A DNA stretch of 64,000 bases, taken from assembly GCF_051201685.1 (NCBI RefSeq), contig NZ_CP179213.1, forward strand, positions 248,001 through 312,000, in the 5' to 3' direction. The notes beneath the pieces are model-generated. The model did not search any database. It saw only the letters and a list, made by a program, of their open reading frames with translations, and was not told the origin of the DNA. This document shows, one piece after another, positions 1-8,781 of this stretch; within the stretch, counting starts at the first letter, position 1, and every line of letters begins with the position of its first letter. The DNA comes from Luminiphilus sp051201685. Lineage in GTDB: Bacteria > Pseudomonadota > Gammaproteobacteria > Pseudomonadales > Halieaceae. A program made the position numbers and the translations under genes.

Positions 1-252
1 GGTGCTGGTGTTGCAGGTAAATACCGAATCGGACGTCGATTCTTCATTGAGGGCAGCTTTATGCCGGGGGTCTATCATGCAGGGGATACCGAGCTCGGCG
101 GGTCTCTGCATTTCCGGTCTCTCATTGGAATGGGTTTTGACATTAACGAAAACGCCGCCATTTCACTGACGATTGATCATATGTCTAACGGCAGTACGCA
201 GACCCTGAATCCTGGTTCAGACGCGATTACTCTTCGGTTCATCTTTCGTTGA
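1..252 (+). CDS. PagL-like acyloxyacyl hydrolase (lipid A 3-O-deacylase), 5' end outside window
   Basis: The reading frame is open from base 1, so the N-terminus with its signal peptide lies upstream; 83 C-terminal residues are visible. They alternate in the way expected for strands of an outer-membrane beta-barrel and end in a short aromatic C-terminus (TLRFIFR). The HMSNGS motif matches the H-x-S-N active-site signature of PagL, which removes the 3-O-acyl chain of lipid A in the outer membrane. Fourteen residues after the His, where PagL carries its catalytic Glu, this protein has Asp. The stop overlaps the next gene's possible TTG start, and an LPS core cluster begins 4 kb downstream. The family is fairly sure; activity is not. 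Confidence 0.7.
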   Translation, partial: GAGVAGKYRIGRRFFIEGSFMPGVYHAGDTELGGSLHFRSLIGMGFDINENAAISLTIDHMSNGSTQTLNPGSDAITLRFIFR

Positions 253-263
253 GCCTTAAAACG

Positions 264-1466
264 ATGTCAGAGACGCCCTCAGCTGAACAGCCTCTGGCTG
301 GAGTTCAAATTGTTGAGCTGTCCACCATGGTTACTTGCTCACTGGCTGCCATGACGCTGCGCTCACAGGGCGCTCAAGTGATTAAAGTGGAGCCGGTACG
401 AGGCGGCGATCCCATGCGCAAACTCGGTAGCCAGAAAAATGGAACCTCGGCACTGTTTCATAACTGCAACCGCGGTAAGCGTTCACTAGCTATCAATCTT
501 AAGCATGAGATGGGTGTTGAAGCGGTAAAACGCTTGGCAGTCCGTGCGGACGTTGTTCTCAATAATTACCGGCCGGGTGTCATGACGCAGCTGGGTTTGG
601 GAAGCGACACACTTCGAGCCCTCAACCCGCGCCTGATAAACGTTGCTGTGACGGGTTTTGGCACACGAGGCCCTCTGCGTGATCGACCCGCTTATGATCA
701 CGTGATTCAGGGTATAGCGGGTATCACGGGGCTCCAGGGCGGCGATGATGAGTTTGCATTCGTTCGAATGCTGATGTGCGACAAGGTCACCGCCTATACA
801 ACAGCCCAAGCGGTGACCGCGGCGTTACTGGCGCGACACTCTACCGGGGAAGGTCAGCACATAGATATTTCAATGTTACATGCCTGCCTAGCTTTCATGT
901 GGCCTGATGGCATGATGCACCGAACATTGCACGACGATGATGCTTTTCAAATGCCGCCCATATCTGAGAGCTACCAAACAATTCAGGGTTCCGATGGTGC
1001 TGTGGCTGCGTCTATTTTATTAGATCATCATTGGGAAACGGTGCTGACTTTAGTTGGCCGTGAAGAGCTTAGATCCGACCCTAGATTTGCCACGGTTGTG
1101 TCACGATTTATGCATCTAGGAGAGTTTTCTAGCGTTTTAAAAGACGGCATGCGTCATCTCAAAGTCGAGGAAATTATGACGGCCTTTGAGGCGGCCGATA
1201 TTCCCAGTGCACCCTGTGAATCGAGGGACACCCTCACTAGAAATGTTCAAATAGAGACCTTGGGTCTGCTTGAAACTTATGTCACTGAGAACTTGGGCCG
1301 CCTGACCAGCCCAGCGCCGCCGATCCAGTTTGCCGGTATCGACAGCTCATTGGCTGAACCGTCGCCGTCTCTGGGTGAACACAGTGTTGAAGTAATGACA
1401 GAGCTGGGCTTTACCGAGAGTCAGGTAGGCGAGCTACTCGAATCTGGAAAATTGGCGACGGCATAA
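264..1466 (+). CDS. CaiB/BaiF (family III) CoA-transferase
   Basis: This 400-residue protein has the family III CoA-transferase layout. The N-terminal part reads LAGVQIVELSTMVTCSLA, followed by a segment on separation from other replicons' VIKVEP (KVEPVRGGDPMR), the LAINLKHEMG block and the central YDHVIQGIAGITG block. These enzymes move CoA between acyl-CoA and a free acid through an aspartyl-CoA thioester. The catalytic Asp would lie near residue 170 in the EFAFVRMLMCDKVTAYT region, since the DK pair aligns with the family's conserved D-K. The substrate cannot be read from sequence. A TTG at 249 overlapping the previous stop is an alternative start; ATG 264 gives the usual family N-terminus. 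It is the first of four plus-strand catabolic genes. Confidence 0.85.
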   Translation: MSETPSAEQPLAGVQIVELSTMVTCSLAAMTLRSQGAQVIKVEPVRGGDPMRKLGSQKNGTSALFHNCNRGKRSLAINLKHEMGVEAVKRLAVRADVVLNNYRPGVMTQLGLGSDTLRALNPRLINVAVTGFGTRGPLRDRPAYDHVIQGIAGITGLQGGDDEFAFVRMLMCDKVTAYTTAQAVTAALLARHSTGEGQHIDISMLHACLAFMWPDGMMHRTLHDDDAFQMPPISESYQTIQGSDGAVAASILLDHHWETVLTLVGREELRSDPRFATVVSRFMHLGEFSSVLKDGMRHLKVEEIMTAFEAADIPSAPCESRDTLTRNVQIETLGLLETYVTENLGRLTSPAPPIQFAGIDSSLAEPSPSLGEHSVEVMTELGFTESQVGELLESGKLATA

Positions 1467-1502
1467 TTTTTTCAGGTGCGACACGACAGAAGAGGTTTGC
1501 CG

Positions 1503-2414
1503 ATGCCAAATTACTGTGACTTGGGGGCGTTAGAGGGCTTTACCTGTGGCCAAGCTAGTGATCCCTTGGGTAAAACCGGGGTGACGGTGCTGCGCTTTGA
1601 CGCGGGTGCGGTAGCCGCCGTAGATGTTCGCGGTGCGGCACCGGGCACCCGCGAAACAGATCTGCTGAAGCCAGAAAATCTCATCGACAAGGTTCATGCC
1701 ATTGTCTTGTCTGGAGGCAGCGTTTGGGGTCTGGATGCCATGAGCGGTGTTGTTCAGGTACTTGAAGAGAATGACGTTGGCTTTGATACCGGCATCGCAA
1801 AAGTGCCTATCGTGACAGGGGCCGTACTGTTTGACCTCGGTGTGGGTAGTGCGAGCGCTCGTCCCGACATGCTAATGGGTCGAAAAGCGGCAGAGGCGGC
1901 TACCGCGCGGCGTATTGAAACAGGCGCTGTGGGGGCTGGATGCGGGGCTACGTTGGGGAAAATATATGGCCGCGAATACGCCTCAATATCTGGTCTGGGT
2001 GCCCATTGTATTGCTCTGGCGGATGGCTTCTGTGTGGCTGCGATTGTGGCGGTGAATCCCTATGGCGAGGTGTTTGGTCGGGACGGCCAGCTTCTGGGAG
2101 CTAGCACGGCGCCAGTTTCTTTGCGGAACGCTGAAAATTACAGCGCTTCTGGTGATTTTCCTGGAAGCAACACAACCATTGGCGCCATTGTCACAAATGC
2201 CACATTGACTAAAAGTGAAGCCTTGAAAGTGGCACAAATGGCTCATGACGGACTCGCAAGGGCGATTCGTCCGGCGCACACTTTATATGATGGCGATACG
2301 CTTTTTGCTGCGGGTACGGGTACTCATGGACCCATGAATTTAAATCGACTGGGTATGCTTGCGGCAGATGCTGTTGAGGTTGCAATTCATAACGGTGTAG
2401 CCAGTAGCCATTAG
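1503..2414 (+). CDS. P1 family peptidase (DmpA/beta-peptidyl aminopeptidase-like)
   Basis: The 303-residue protein belongs to the P1 (DmpA-type) N-terminal-nucleophile peptidases. These precursors cut themselves into alpha and beta chains, leaving a Ser or Thr at the new N-terminus. Family marks are VRGAAPGTRETDLL, the glycine-rich VLSGGSVWGLDAMSG, GAVGAGCGATLGK, and the cleavage and nucleophile region NTTIGAIVTNA near residue 225, where a Thr is the likely nucleophile. The ending HTLYDGDTLFAAGTG is also typical. A GTG at 1476 gives a longer version, but ATG 1503 is preceded by AGAGG at proper spacing and gives the usual N-terminus. It lies 36 bases after the CoA-transferase and may be cotranscribed with it. 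The substrate (peptide or small amide) is unknown. Confidence 0.85.
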   Translation: MPNYCDLGALEGFTCGQASDPLGKTGVTVLRFDAGAVAAVDVRGAAPGTRETDLLKPENLIDKVHAIVLSGGSVWGLDAMSGVVQVLEENDVGFDTGIAKVPIVTGAVLFDLGVGSASARPDMLMGRKAAEAATARRIETGAVGAGCGATLGKIYGREYASISGLGAHCIALADGFCVAAIVAVNPYGEVFGRDGQLLGASTAPVSLRNAENYSASGDFPGSNTTIGAIVTNATLTKSEALKVAQMAHDGLARAIRPAHTLYDGDTLFAAGTGTHGPMNLNRLGMLAADAVEVAIHNGVASSH

Positions 2415-2591
2415 CCATGGGCGGGTCGTGATCTTCGATTTGAGACCAGTCTTCATGGCCTTTGGCTGCGTACATAAACCCAACTGATACCAAATTTTGC
2501 GTACTATCTGTTCAATGGCTGCCAAACGCTTTTAGCCTTCCAGAGAGAGCACATTCCAGAGCAGCGACGGACAGTCAATAAGGAGGTTTGA

Positions 2592-3467
2592 ATGCGATTC
2601 AGCTATCAAGTGGGCATGAGTGACGCCGACCATTACTTACCTTTAGCTAAGGCCGCTGAAGCTGCTGGCTATGACGGCATTACGATACCTGACAGCATTT
2701 GTTACCCCCAAGAGTGCAGCTCGAAGTACCCATACAACAAAGACGGCAGCAGAGAGTTTCTTGAAAGCGTGCCGTTTTTAGAGAGTCTTATTGCGGTTTC
2801 AGCAATGGCGGCGGTCACCGATACCATTCGTTTTGCGACCTTTGTTTACAAACTGGCCGTGCGACAGGCGCCTGTGGTGGCCAAACAGGTGCAAAGTATT
2901 CAGCAGTTGTCGGGTAATCGTTTTGATTTTGGCGTGGGTATAAGCCCTTGGGAGGAGGACTTCGCCGTTTGTGGCATCCCATGGGAGCGTCGCGGTAAGC
3001 GATTTGATGAGCAGCTGGCCATTTTAAGAGGTCTTGAGAGCGGGGAGTTTTTCAGTTTTGAGGGCGAGTTGCACAGTATGCCTGCCAATAAAATGTGTCC
3101 TGCCCCTACCGCGCCAACACCCATCTTAATGGGGGGACATTCAGATCCGGCGCTGAAGCGGGCGGCCCGCGTGGGCGACGGCTGGATGTGTGCCGGAGCG
3201 GATATGTCGCAACTTACTGATTACATTACTAAGCTCAAGCAATGGCGTGAGGAATATGGCACTGTTGATCGGCCTTTTAAAATTTTCACCACAGGACAAA
3301 ATGCGTTTACGCCGGCGGGTATTGCGGAGTTGGAAGCGCTGGGCGTAACTGACGTTGTTATTGCCTTTCGCAACGTTTACGAATTGGAACCTGATCATTC
3401 CCTAGAGAAAAAAATCCAAATGCTCAACTGGTATGCGACCGAGTTCATCGGACCACACCGCGCCTAA
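2592..3467 (+). CDS. LLM-class flavin-dependent oxidoreductase (F420/FMN luciferase-like)
   Basis: This 291-residue TIM-barrel protein is of the bacterial luciferase-like monooxygenase family. The N-terminus MRFSYQVGMSDADHYLPLAKAAEAAGYDGITIPDS follows the family pattern (quoted in part: AKAAEAAGYDGITIPDS), and later blocks are TDTIRFATFVYKLAVR, RFDFGVGISPWEEDF, RRGKRFDEQL and PTPILMGGHSDPALKRAARVGDGW. Such enzymes use reduced F420 or FMN to reduce or oxygenate small substrates. Cofactor and substrate cannot be told apart here. A strong Shine-Dalgarno, AGGAGG at 2581-2586, sits just ahead of ATG 2592. The gene follows a 177-base spacer, so it may have its own promoter. Confidence 0.85.
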   Translation: MRFSYQVGMSDADHYLPLAKAAEAAGYDGITIPDSICYPQECSSKYPYNKDGSREFLESVPFLESLIAVSAMAAVTDTIRFATFVYKLAVRQAPVVAKQVQSIQQLSGNRFDFGVGISPWEEDFAVCGIPWERRGKRFDEQLAILRGLESGEFFSFEGELHSMPANKMCPAPTAPTPILMGGHSDPALKRAARVGDGWMCAGADMSQLTDYITKLKQWREEYGTVDRPFKIFTTGQNAFTPAGIAELEALGVTDVVIAFRNVYELEPDHSLEKKIQMLNWYATEFIGPHRA

Positions 3468-3517
3468 GACATAATGTTTTTGGTTCCTTGAGCTCCAGTG
3501 TCTGCGGGTTATTAGGT

Positions 3518-3550
3518 AACAGCGCTACTAACGCGTGGCGCTGGTTGTTT
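3518..3550 (+). terminator. Possible intrinsic terminator after the LLM oxidoreductase gene
   Basis: CAGCGC at 3520-3525 pairs with GCGCTG at 3538-3543 across a 12-base loop, followed by the T-rich run GTTGTTTGTT. The stem is short and the T tract is interrupted by G, so this is a weak candidate. Confidence 0.35.
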
Positions 3551-3607
3551 GTTCAAGGCAACGATACCTTGTGGGCTTTTTCCTGAGATAAACTTCCTGA
3601 TTCAACA

Positions 3608-4429
3608 ATGACACTGCGAGTGAACACTGCAATGGATATCCTGACTGAACAGGACGGCGCAATTTTAACGCTGACCTTAAATCGTCCCGATCGACGCAAT
3701 CCCATTACCGACTTAGCTATGGTGGACGCACTGGTAGATGCTCTTGAGGCGGCAGACGCCGACCCATCGGTACGCGTGGTTATTTTAACGGGGGCAGGGA
3801 AAGCTTTCTGCTCTGGGGGTGACCTTAGGCAAATGCAAGCCGGACCCGAAAGCTTGATTGGTGATACACCACAAGCAACGGCCGATAATTATCGAAAGGG
3901 TATTCAGCGTATCCCCCTAGCAATGGAAGCTTTGAGTGTGCCGGTGATTGCGGCGGTTAATGGAGCTGCGATTGGCGCGGGCTGTGATTTAACCTGTATG
4001 TGTGATCTCCGTGTTGCTTCCACATCGGCGGTTTTTGCCGAGAGCTTTGTAAAATTGGGGTTAATTCCGGGTGATGGCGGTGCTTGGTTATTGCCCCGAA
4101 TTGTGGGCTTTTCTCGCGCCGCCGAAATGGCGCTGACAGGTGACAAGATCGACGCCGAGACAGCCTTGGCATGGGGGTTGGTGTCCCGTGTCGTCACACC
4201 TGAAGAGCTGTTGCCTACCTGTCACGCCTTGGCACAACGCATTGCAGAAAACCCCCCGGGTGCGGTGGGTTTAGCGCGGAAAATGTTACGTCAGGCCTGC
4301 GACCAAACCCTGGTGGAGGCTCTCAACACGGCAGCTAAAAATCAAGGTGGTGCCCATCAATCACGGGACCACCGTGAGGCCGTAGCAGCCTTTCTTGAAA
4401 AGCGGACGCCCCACTTCACGGGAGATTGA
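3608..4429 (+). CDS. Enoyl-CoA hydratase/isomerase (crotonase) family protein
   Basis: A 273-residue crotonase-fold protein, of normal family length. The oxyanion-hole segments are clear: GKAFCSGGDLRQM near residue 65 and VNGAAIGAGCDL near residue 118, followed by GLIPGDGGAWLLPRIVG. In rat mitochondrial enoyl-CoA hydratase two glutamates (Glu144 and Glu164) activate water. The matching positions here appear to be Asp (in GCDL) and Phe (in FAESF), so classical hydration is doubtful, and an isomerase, dehalogenase-like or other crotonase reaction is as likely. An internal ATG at 3632 starts at MDILTEQDG, the usual crotonase N-terminus, and is a reasonable alternative start. The gene converges on waaA. 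Confidence 0.85.
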   Translation: MTLRVNTAMDILTEQDGAILTLTLNRPDRRNPITDLAMVDALVDALEAADADPSVRVVILTGAGKAFCSGGDLRQMQAGPESLIGDTPQATADNYRKGIQRIPLAMEALSVPVIAAVNGAAIGAGCDLTCMCDLRVASTSAVFAESFVKLGLIPGDGGAWLLPRIVGFSRAAEMALTGDKIDAETALAWGLVSRVVTPEELLPTCHALAQRIAENPPGAVGLARKMLRQACDQTLVEALNTAAKNQGGAHQSRDHREAVAAFLEKRTPHFTGD

Positions 4430-4452
4430 TTTGAGGGTGTGTTCAGTCTTCG

Positions 4453-5730
4453 CTAGGCGCTGAGTGCGGCTTCGACGATGTCACACTGCGCCTGAAGCGC
4501 GCCACGATGCTGATCGACAAAGCGGGGCCCTTGAGCGTCATAGCGTTCGCGATGCTCTAATTTTAAGGATTGGCTCAGTGCTTCCGCCAACCCATCGCCG
4601 TCGCCAACGAGGGAGACTAAGCCTTCAGCCTCTAGGGTTTGGTAGAGGTTCGAAAAATTGGTGGTGAATGGGCCCGATATCACGGGCTTGCCAAAGACCA
4701 GGGCCTCCAAAGGATTGTGCCCACCATGCTCAACCAGGCTGCCTCCTATGAATACCGCAGAAGCCAGCCCCATAAAGGCTGGTAATTCCCCAAGGGTATC
4801 GATCAATAAAACCTCGGTAGAGTCCCCGACGGTTTGCCCTGAGGATCGCCTAATTGCAGTGAGCTTGGCTGTCGCAATGAGCGCTAGAATGGCGGCAGAG
4901 CGTTCCGGGTGTCTCGGTGCCAGCCAGAGTAATGCGCTGGGGTGTTCCTCGCGGACTTTGAGGAAAGCATTGATCACTAATAGGTCTTCTCCAGTATGAG
5001 TGCTGGCCGCTAATAGGACGGGACGCCCAGAGGCCCGGGTGCCTAGATCTAGAGCGAGTGCATCCCGTTGTTGCTCCAGGGCCAGTTTTGGCATGTCAAA
5101 TTTGAGACTGCCGACCACCGACAGTCGGTCTTCCAGTGCCCCTAATGCCTGAAAATGTTGGGCGTCCGATACGTGCTGACAAGCAATATGATGCAGGCTT
5201 GTGACGGAGTTGCGCATCAAGCTCCCCAGCCGCCCGTAGCGCCGCAGGGATCGCTGGGACAAGCGGGCATTTAAAAGCAAGGTTGTAATTCCGCGATAGC
5301 TGCATTGGCGAATGAGTTCGGGCCAGAGTTCTGTTTCAACCAATATCAGGGCGTTTGGTTGCCAATGATCAAGTGATCGGGTGATGGCCCCCGGGCTATC
5401 GAATGGAAACCACGCGCTGTGTACTCGATCACCAAACAGTCGTTGTACCTGTTCTGCGCCGGTTGGCGTGGTCGATGTGATCAATACACTGAGGTCAGAA
5501 CGCGCGCTGAGGAGTCTTTCAACGAGAGGGGCTATGGCCAGCGTTTCGCCAACACTGACGGCGTGGACCCACAGTCGTTGTTTGCTAGAGGACTCCAGTA
5601 GTGGCAGGTTTCGGCCCAGTCGCTGTGATAAATTTTTGCGATACCCCGGTTGCTTTATCGAAAGCCACAGCAGTCCGACCCAAAACACGGGTAATAAGAG
5701 CAAAGTTAACAGACCGTATATTCGGCGCAT
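4453..5730 (-). CDS. waaA: 3-deoxy-D-manno-octulosonic acid (Kdo) transferase WaaA
   Basis: This 425-residue protein matches WaaA (KdtA), which adds Kdo from CMP-Kdo to the lipid A precursor at the inner face of the cytoplasmic membrane. An N-terminal membrane anchor (LLTLLLLPVFWVGLLWLSI, residues 7-25) comes first. Next are WVHAVSVGETLAIAPLV, carrying the catalytic Glu, and ILVETELWPELI. The C-terminal GT-B domain holds FIGGSLVEHGGHNPLEAL, the nucleotide-sugar site. It is transcribed toward the crotonase gene, with 23 bases between the two stops. The neighbours are other LPS core genes on the opposite strand, together with KdkA, which acts on the same Kdo residue. Confidence 0.95.
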   Translation of the reverse strand: MRRIYGLLTLLLLPVFWVGLLWLSIKQPGYRKNLSQRLGRNLPLLESSSKQRLWVHAVSVGETLAIAPLVERLLSARSDLSVLITSTTPTGAEQVQRLFGDRVHSAWFPFDSPGAITRSLDHWQPNALILVETELWPELIRQCSYRGITTLLLNARLSQRSLRRYGRLGSLMRNSVTSLHHIACQHVSDAQHFQALGALEDRLSVVGSLKFDMPKLALEQQRDALALDLGTRASGRPVLLAASTHTGEDLLVINAFLKVREEHPSALLWLAPRHPERSAAILALIATAKLTAIRRSSGQTVGDSTEVLLIDTLGELPAFMGLASAVFIGGSLVEHGGHNPLEALVFGKPVISGPFTTNFSNLYQTLEAEGLVSLVGDGDGLAEALSQSLKLEHRERYDAQGPRFVDQHRGALQAQCDIVEAALSA

Positions 5731-6092
5731 TTAAATGTCACCATCAAACCACTGCCAGCGCGCAGTATACTCAACCCGGCCCGTAGGTCGCCTCGATCTC
5801 TAGAAATGCCGCCAAAGTGACTGGGCCCGGTGCTATTGCGTGAGCCACGGCGAAGATGCGGGCTTAAACATTATCTGATGTATTTCAGGCAAGGTCTGTC
5901 AGTTGGGGATAGTGATCAGAGCCTAGGGAGCATGGTAGTCGTGGGTTTTTATCCTTGCAGGGCGAGCGGTTCACGGGCGATAGTAACCGGCAATGCGCCG
6001 CGCTTTGCTGCGAAGTCTGCGCTGCATCGGTAGGCGAGCCTCGGTTGTAGGCCACTGCAAAGTTTTACAGGCTTTTCATAGTTGAGTGATTC
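5731..6092. other. Intergenic region between waaA and the first glycosyltransferase
   Basis: These 362 bases separate divergently transcribed LPS genes and must contain promoters for both. Short open frames here have no recognisable protein features. I see no strong symmetrical element or clear promoter. Confidence 0.5.
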
Positions 6093-6878
6093 ATGCGTAA
6101 ACATAAGCTCTCCTGTTTTCTCATTGTGTGCAACGAAGGTGACCGACTCGATCGCTGTCTCAAAGGACTCGCGGGGTGGGTAGACCAACTGGTTATTTTA
6201 GATAGCGGAAGCTCGGACGATACCGTGGAAATAGCCAAACGCTATGGCGCAGAGGTTCATTGCACGGATTGGCCCGGTTTTGGAGCGCAGCGCAATCGAG
6301 CGTTGACCTATTGTCAGCATGAATGGGTGTTGAATATCGACGCTGATGAAGAGGTTACAAGAGAGCTGCGGGCTGAAATCGATCAATTTTTGAGCCAAGA
6401 TGCCATCAAAGAGACCTTGGTCAAGATACCCTGGCAAACGATTTTATTTGGTAAGGCGGTTAACTTTGGTCGGTATGCATCGCCTCAGGGGAAGCTGTTT
6501 TATAAAAAAGGGGCGCGCTTTAAAGATGCCGCGGTGCACGAAACGTTGATCTTGCCCACTGAAACAGTTCACCGTTTGAGGGCCAAATTATTGCATTACA
6601 GTTGGCGTGATTATCGTCACCTTCAGGAAAAGCATATCCAGTACGCAGCGCTCAGTGCTGCTGATAAATTTAAATCGGGGAAACGCAGCTCTCTCCCCTA
6701 CGCAAGCCTACGATTTTTTACTGACTTCACTCAGCAGTACCTGCTTCGGTTGGGCTTTTTAGATGGCTGGAGGGGTTTTTTGCTGGCTCTCGTACTGGGG
6801 CAATATGCCTTTAATAAATACGCAGGGCTGGTGGTTTTACAGCGCAGCACTCCTGTAAGCCAGGAGGGGTCTTTGTGA
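6093..6878 (+). CDS. Family 2 glycosyltransferase, LPS core type (WaaE/KdtX-like)
   Basis: A 261-residue GT-A glycosyltransferase of family 2. It starts with LSCFLIVCNEGDRLDRCL, then LVILDSGSSDDTVEIAKRYGA, the acceptor segment DWPGFGAQRNRAL and the DxD motif LNIDADEEV near residue 87. This is the pattern of WaaE/KdtX-type enzymes that add a sugar, often beta-glucose, to the inner core heptose. The C-terminal region has a basic, hydrophobic stretch (LRFFTDFTQQYLLRLGFL) likely to lie against the membrane. A second, related family 2 gene follows 67 bases downstream, so the pair may come from duplication. The donor and acceptor sugars cannot be read from sequence. Confidence 0.85.
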   Translation: MRKHKLSCFLIVCNEGDRLDRCLKGLAGWVDQLVILDSGSSDDTVEIAKRYGAEVHCTDWPGFGAQRNRALTYCQHEWVLNIDADEEVTRELRAEIDQFLSQDAIKETLVKIPWQTILFGKAVNFGRYASPQGKLFYKKGARFKDAAVHETLILPTETVHRLRAKLLHYSWRDYRHLQEKHIQYAALSAADKFKSGKRSSLPYASLRFFTDFTQQYLLRLGFLDGWRGFLLALVLGQYAFNKYAGLVVLQRSTPVSQEGSL

Positions 6879-6945
6879 TTTGTGACAATGTGACTCGATG
6901 CGCCTGCGCCGCGCTTAAATTACGGTCGCCCGAGATCTCCACTCC

Positions 6946-7701
6946 ATGACCAACGTCAGTGTATTTATTGTCACCTTGAACGAGGCAGACACCATCGGTG
7001 CTACGGTCAAAAGTGTCGCCGGCTTTGATGAGGTTATTGTCGTTGACTCTGGCTCAACCGATGACACAGTGGCAATCGCTCGCCGTGAAGGTGCCCGGGT
7101 CTTACACCACGATTGGGAGGGGTTTTCTCAGCAAAAAGCCTTCGCTATGGGCTTATGCCGCAACGAATGGTGTTTAAATCTCGATGGCGACGAAGTTGTG
7201 CCGCCTTTGCTGTTGCAAGAACTCAAAGTATTGATTGCCTCAAATGAATGGGACCTTATCCGCCTGCGCATTGAGGACATATTCATGGGCGCTCCTATGC
7301 ATCCTAGGTCTCGTAAACGGGCCATTACCCGTGCCTTTAAAAAGTCACTCGTGCGCTATCCAAGTGATCGACGGGTTCACGAAAACATTCAGGGAGAGGG
7401 TCGGCAGGTTACGACTCAGCACACACTGACCCACTGGGGGTACAACGACCTAGGGGTCTACGCGACCAAACACGTGCGCTACGCGAAGCTACGGGCACAG
7501 GACAAATTTCTTGCAGGAAAACGCTTCAGCGGTGTGAAATTACTGTTTATTTTCCCGGTCACGTTTATCAAGGTTTATCTGTTGCGCGGACTTATTTTTT
7601 CGGGTTGGCGTGGCTTGGTGCAAGCGACAGTCGAGTCCTTTTATGCGTTTATGAAAGAGGCCTATCTTTGGATGATCGAGAGAGACTCTGGCCGCTCCTA
7701 G
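6946..7701 (+). CDS. Family 2 glycosyltransferase, LPS core type (second copy)
   Basis: This 251-residue protein closely follows the plan of the preceding gene. It has VSVFIVTLNEADTIGATV, then VIVVDSGSTDDTVAIARREGA, DWEGFSQQKAFAM and the DxD-type motif LNLDGDEVV near residue 80. The C-terminus (LLFIFPVTFIKVYLLRGLI) is hydrophobic like that of its neighbour. Both probably act at the cytoplasmic face of the inner membrane on LPS core. The two copies differ enough to add different sugars or act at different positions. The gene converges with a heptosyltransferase-like gene, leaving 18 bases between the stops. Confidence 0.85.
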   Translation: MTNVSVFIVTLNEADTIGATVKSVAGFDEVIVVDSGSTDDTVAIARREGARVLHHDWEGFSQQKAFAMGLCRNEWCLNLDGDEVVPPLLLQELKVLIASNEWDLIRLRIEDIFMGAPMHPRSRKRAITRAFKKSLVRYPSDRRVHENIQGEGRQVTTQHTLTHWGYNDLGVYATKHVRYAKLRAQDKFLAGKRFSGVKLLFIFPVTFIKVYLLRGLIFSGWRGLVQATVESFYAFMKEAYLWMIERDSGRS

Positions 7702-7719
7702 CTTTTCACTTCAGGGGTG

Positions 7720-8781
7720 CTAGGTAGCACTGTCGTCGTTCAGCTGCAGAGTGCGCAATACCTCATCGACTTTGTTAATGACCTGAGACAGCGAAATGTC
7801 TTCCATTAACTGCGCACCTTTGAGCCTGGTGCCCCACTTTGGTGTCTTTGATGATTCTGGTTTAAGACGTTCTAGATTTTTGTGATAAGCGTCGATGGTT
7901 AGATTCTGATATTTATAGGGTCCCGTTCGCTGCGGGTTGCTGTGGGCATATAGCCCTATTGTTGGGGTATTTTGTGTAACAGCCATGTGGGCGGTCCCGC
8001 TGTCAGGTGCTATGACAAGACCGGCCTTTGCCACGACCGCCAGCAACTGCTTGAGGCTTGTTTGGCCGGCGAGATTAATCACATCGCAGTTTGCTGAGGC
8101 GACAATTTTTTGGGCTAACACGACTTCGGCTTCCGCTGGTGAGGCGGTTAGTACCACCCCATAGCCTCGGGTTTGGAGATGTTCGGCAAGTGCTGCATAG
8201 CGATCGACTAACCAGTTGCGTTCCGGATTACTGGCAGAGGGTGCAATCACCGCATAAGGCTGGTGTTCAGTGAGACGCTCTCTCACCCAAAGATGGTCTT
8301 CTTGGGCAATAGGAATAGCCCATGTGGGCTCAAAAGGCGGAACGCCCAGGGCATAGGCGAAATGCTGAAAGCCTTCGAGCACATGGGGCCTATCTGGCAT
8401 GGTTGCTCGCCGGTTCACGACCAAGCCGTGCAGCTCTTTTGATAAGTGCTTGGGAAATCCCCATTTCGCTTTTGCCGGCACAGCCGTAGCTAACAGGTTG
8501 GCCCGAAAAGAAACCTGCATGTGCAGTAGTACATCGAACGGTTCAGGAATCGCCTTGAGCACATTTCTGAACCCGGCCAGTCCCAGTTTCTTGTCAAATA
8601 TAATGAAGTTTATCCCGGGTAAATCGCCAATGAGTGCGGCTTCAGTTCGCCCGATGATCCAAGTAATTTCATCCTCGGGGGCATGACGCTGTATAGCTTG
8701 AACCGTTGCAACTGCATGGCAGACGTCACCAATGGCAGACAGGCGTATCAGACCTATGCGGCGTCCCTTAGGTTTTACCAT
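7720..8781 (-). CDS. Family 9 glycosyltransferase (LPS heptosyltransferase-like)
   Basis: The 353-residue GT-B protein belongs to family 9, the ADP-heptose:LPS heptosyltransferases. Diagnostic segments are IGLIRLSAIGDVCHAVATVQ at the N-terminus, YAVIAPSASNPERNWLVDRY in the middle, and the donor-site loop LVIAPDSGTAHMAVTQNTPT. The family adds heptose to Kdo or to another heptose in the inner core. An in-frame ATG at 8847 would add 22 residues lacking similarity to the family, so I place the start at ATG 8781. Whether it is WaaC-, WaaF- or WaaQ-like cannot be decided from motifs. Only one such gene is seen, so other core genes must lie elsewhere. Confidence 0.85.
   Translation of the reverse strand: MVKPKGRRIGLIRLSAIGDVCHAVATVQAIQRHAPEDEITWIIGRTEAALIGDLPGINFIIFDKKLGLAGFRNVLKAIPEPFDVLLHMQVSFRANLLATAVPAKAKWGFPKHLSKELHGLVVNRRATMPDRPHVLEGFQHFAYALGVPPFEPTWAIPIAQEDHLWVRERLTEHQPYAVIAPSASNPERNWLVDRYAALAEHLQTRGYGVVLTASPAEAEVVLAQKIVASANCDVINLAGQTSLKQLLAVVAKAGLVIAPDSGTAHMAVTQNTPTIGLYAHSNPQRTGPYKYQNLTIDAYHKNLERLKPESSKTPKWGTRLKGAQLMEDISLSQVINKVDEVLRTLQLNDDSAT

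Noticed and set aside
2209..2493. Minus-strand frames at the end of the P1 peptidase gene
   Set aside because: They are opposite a well-supported coding region and have no motifs.
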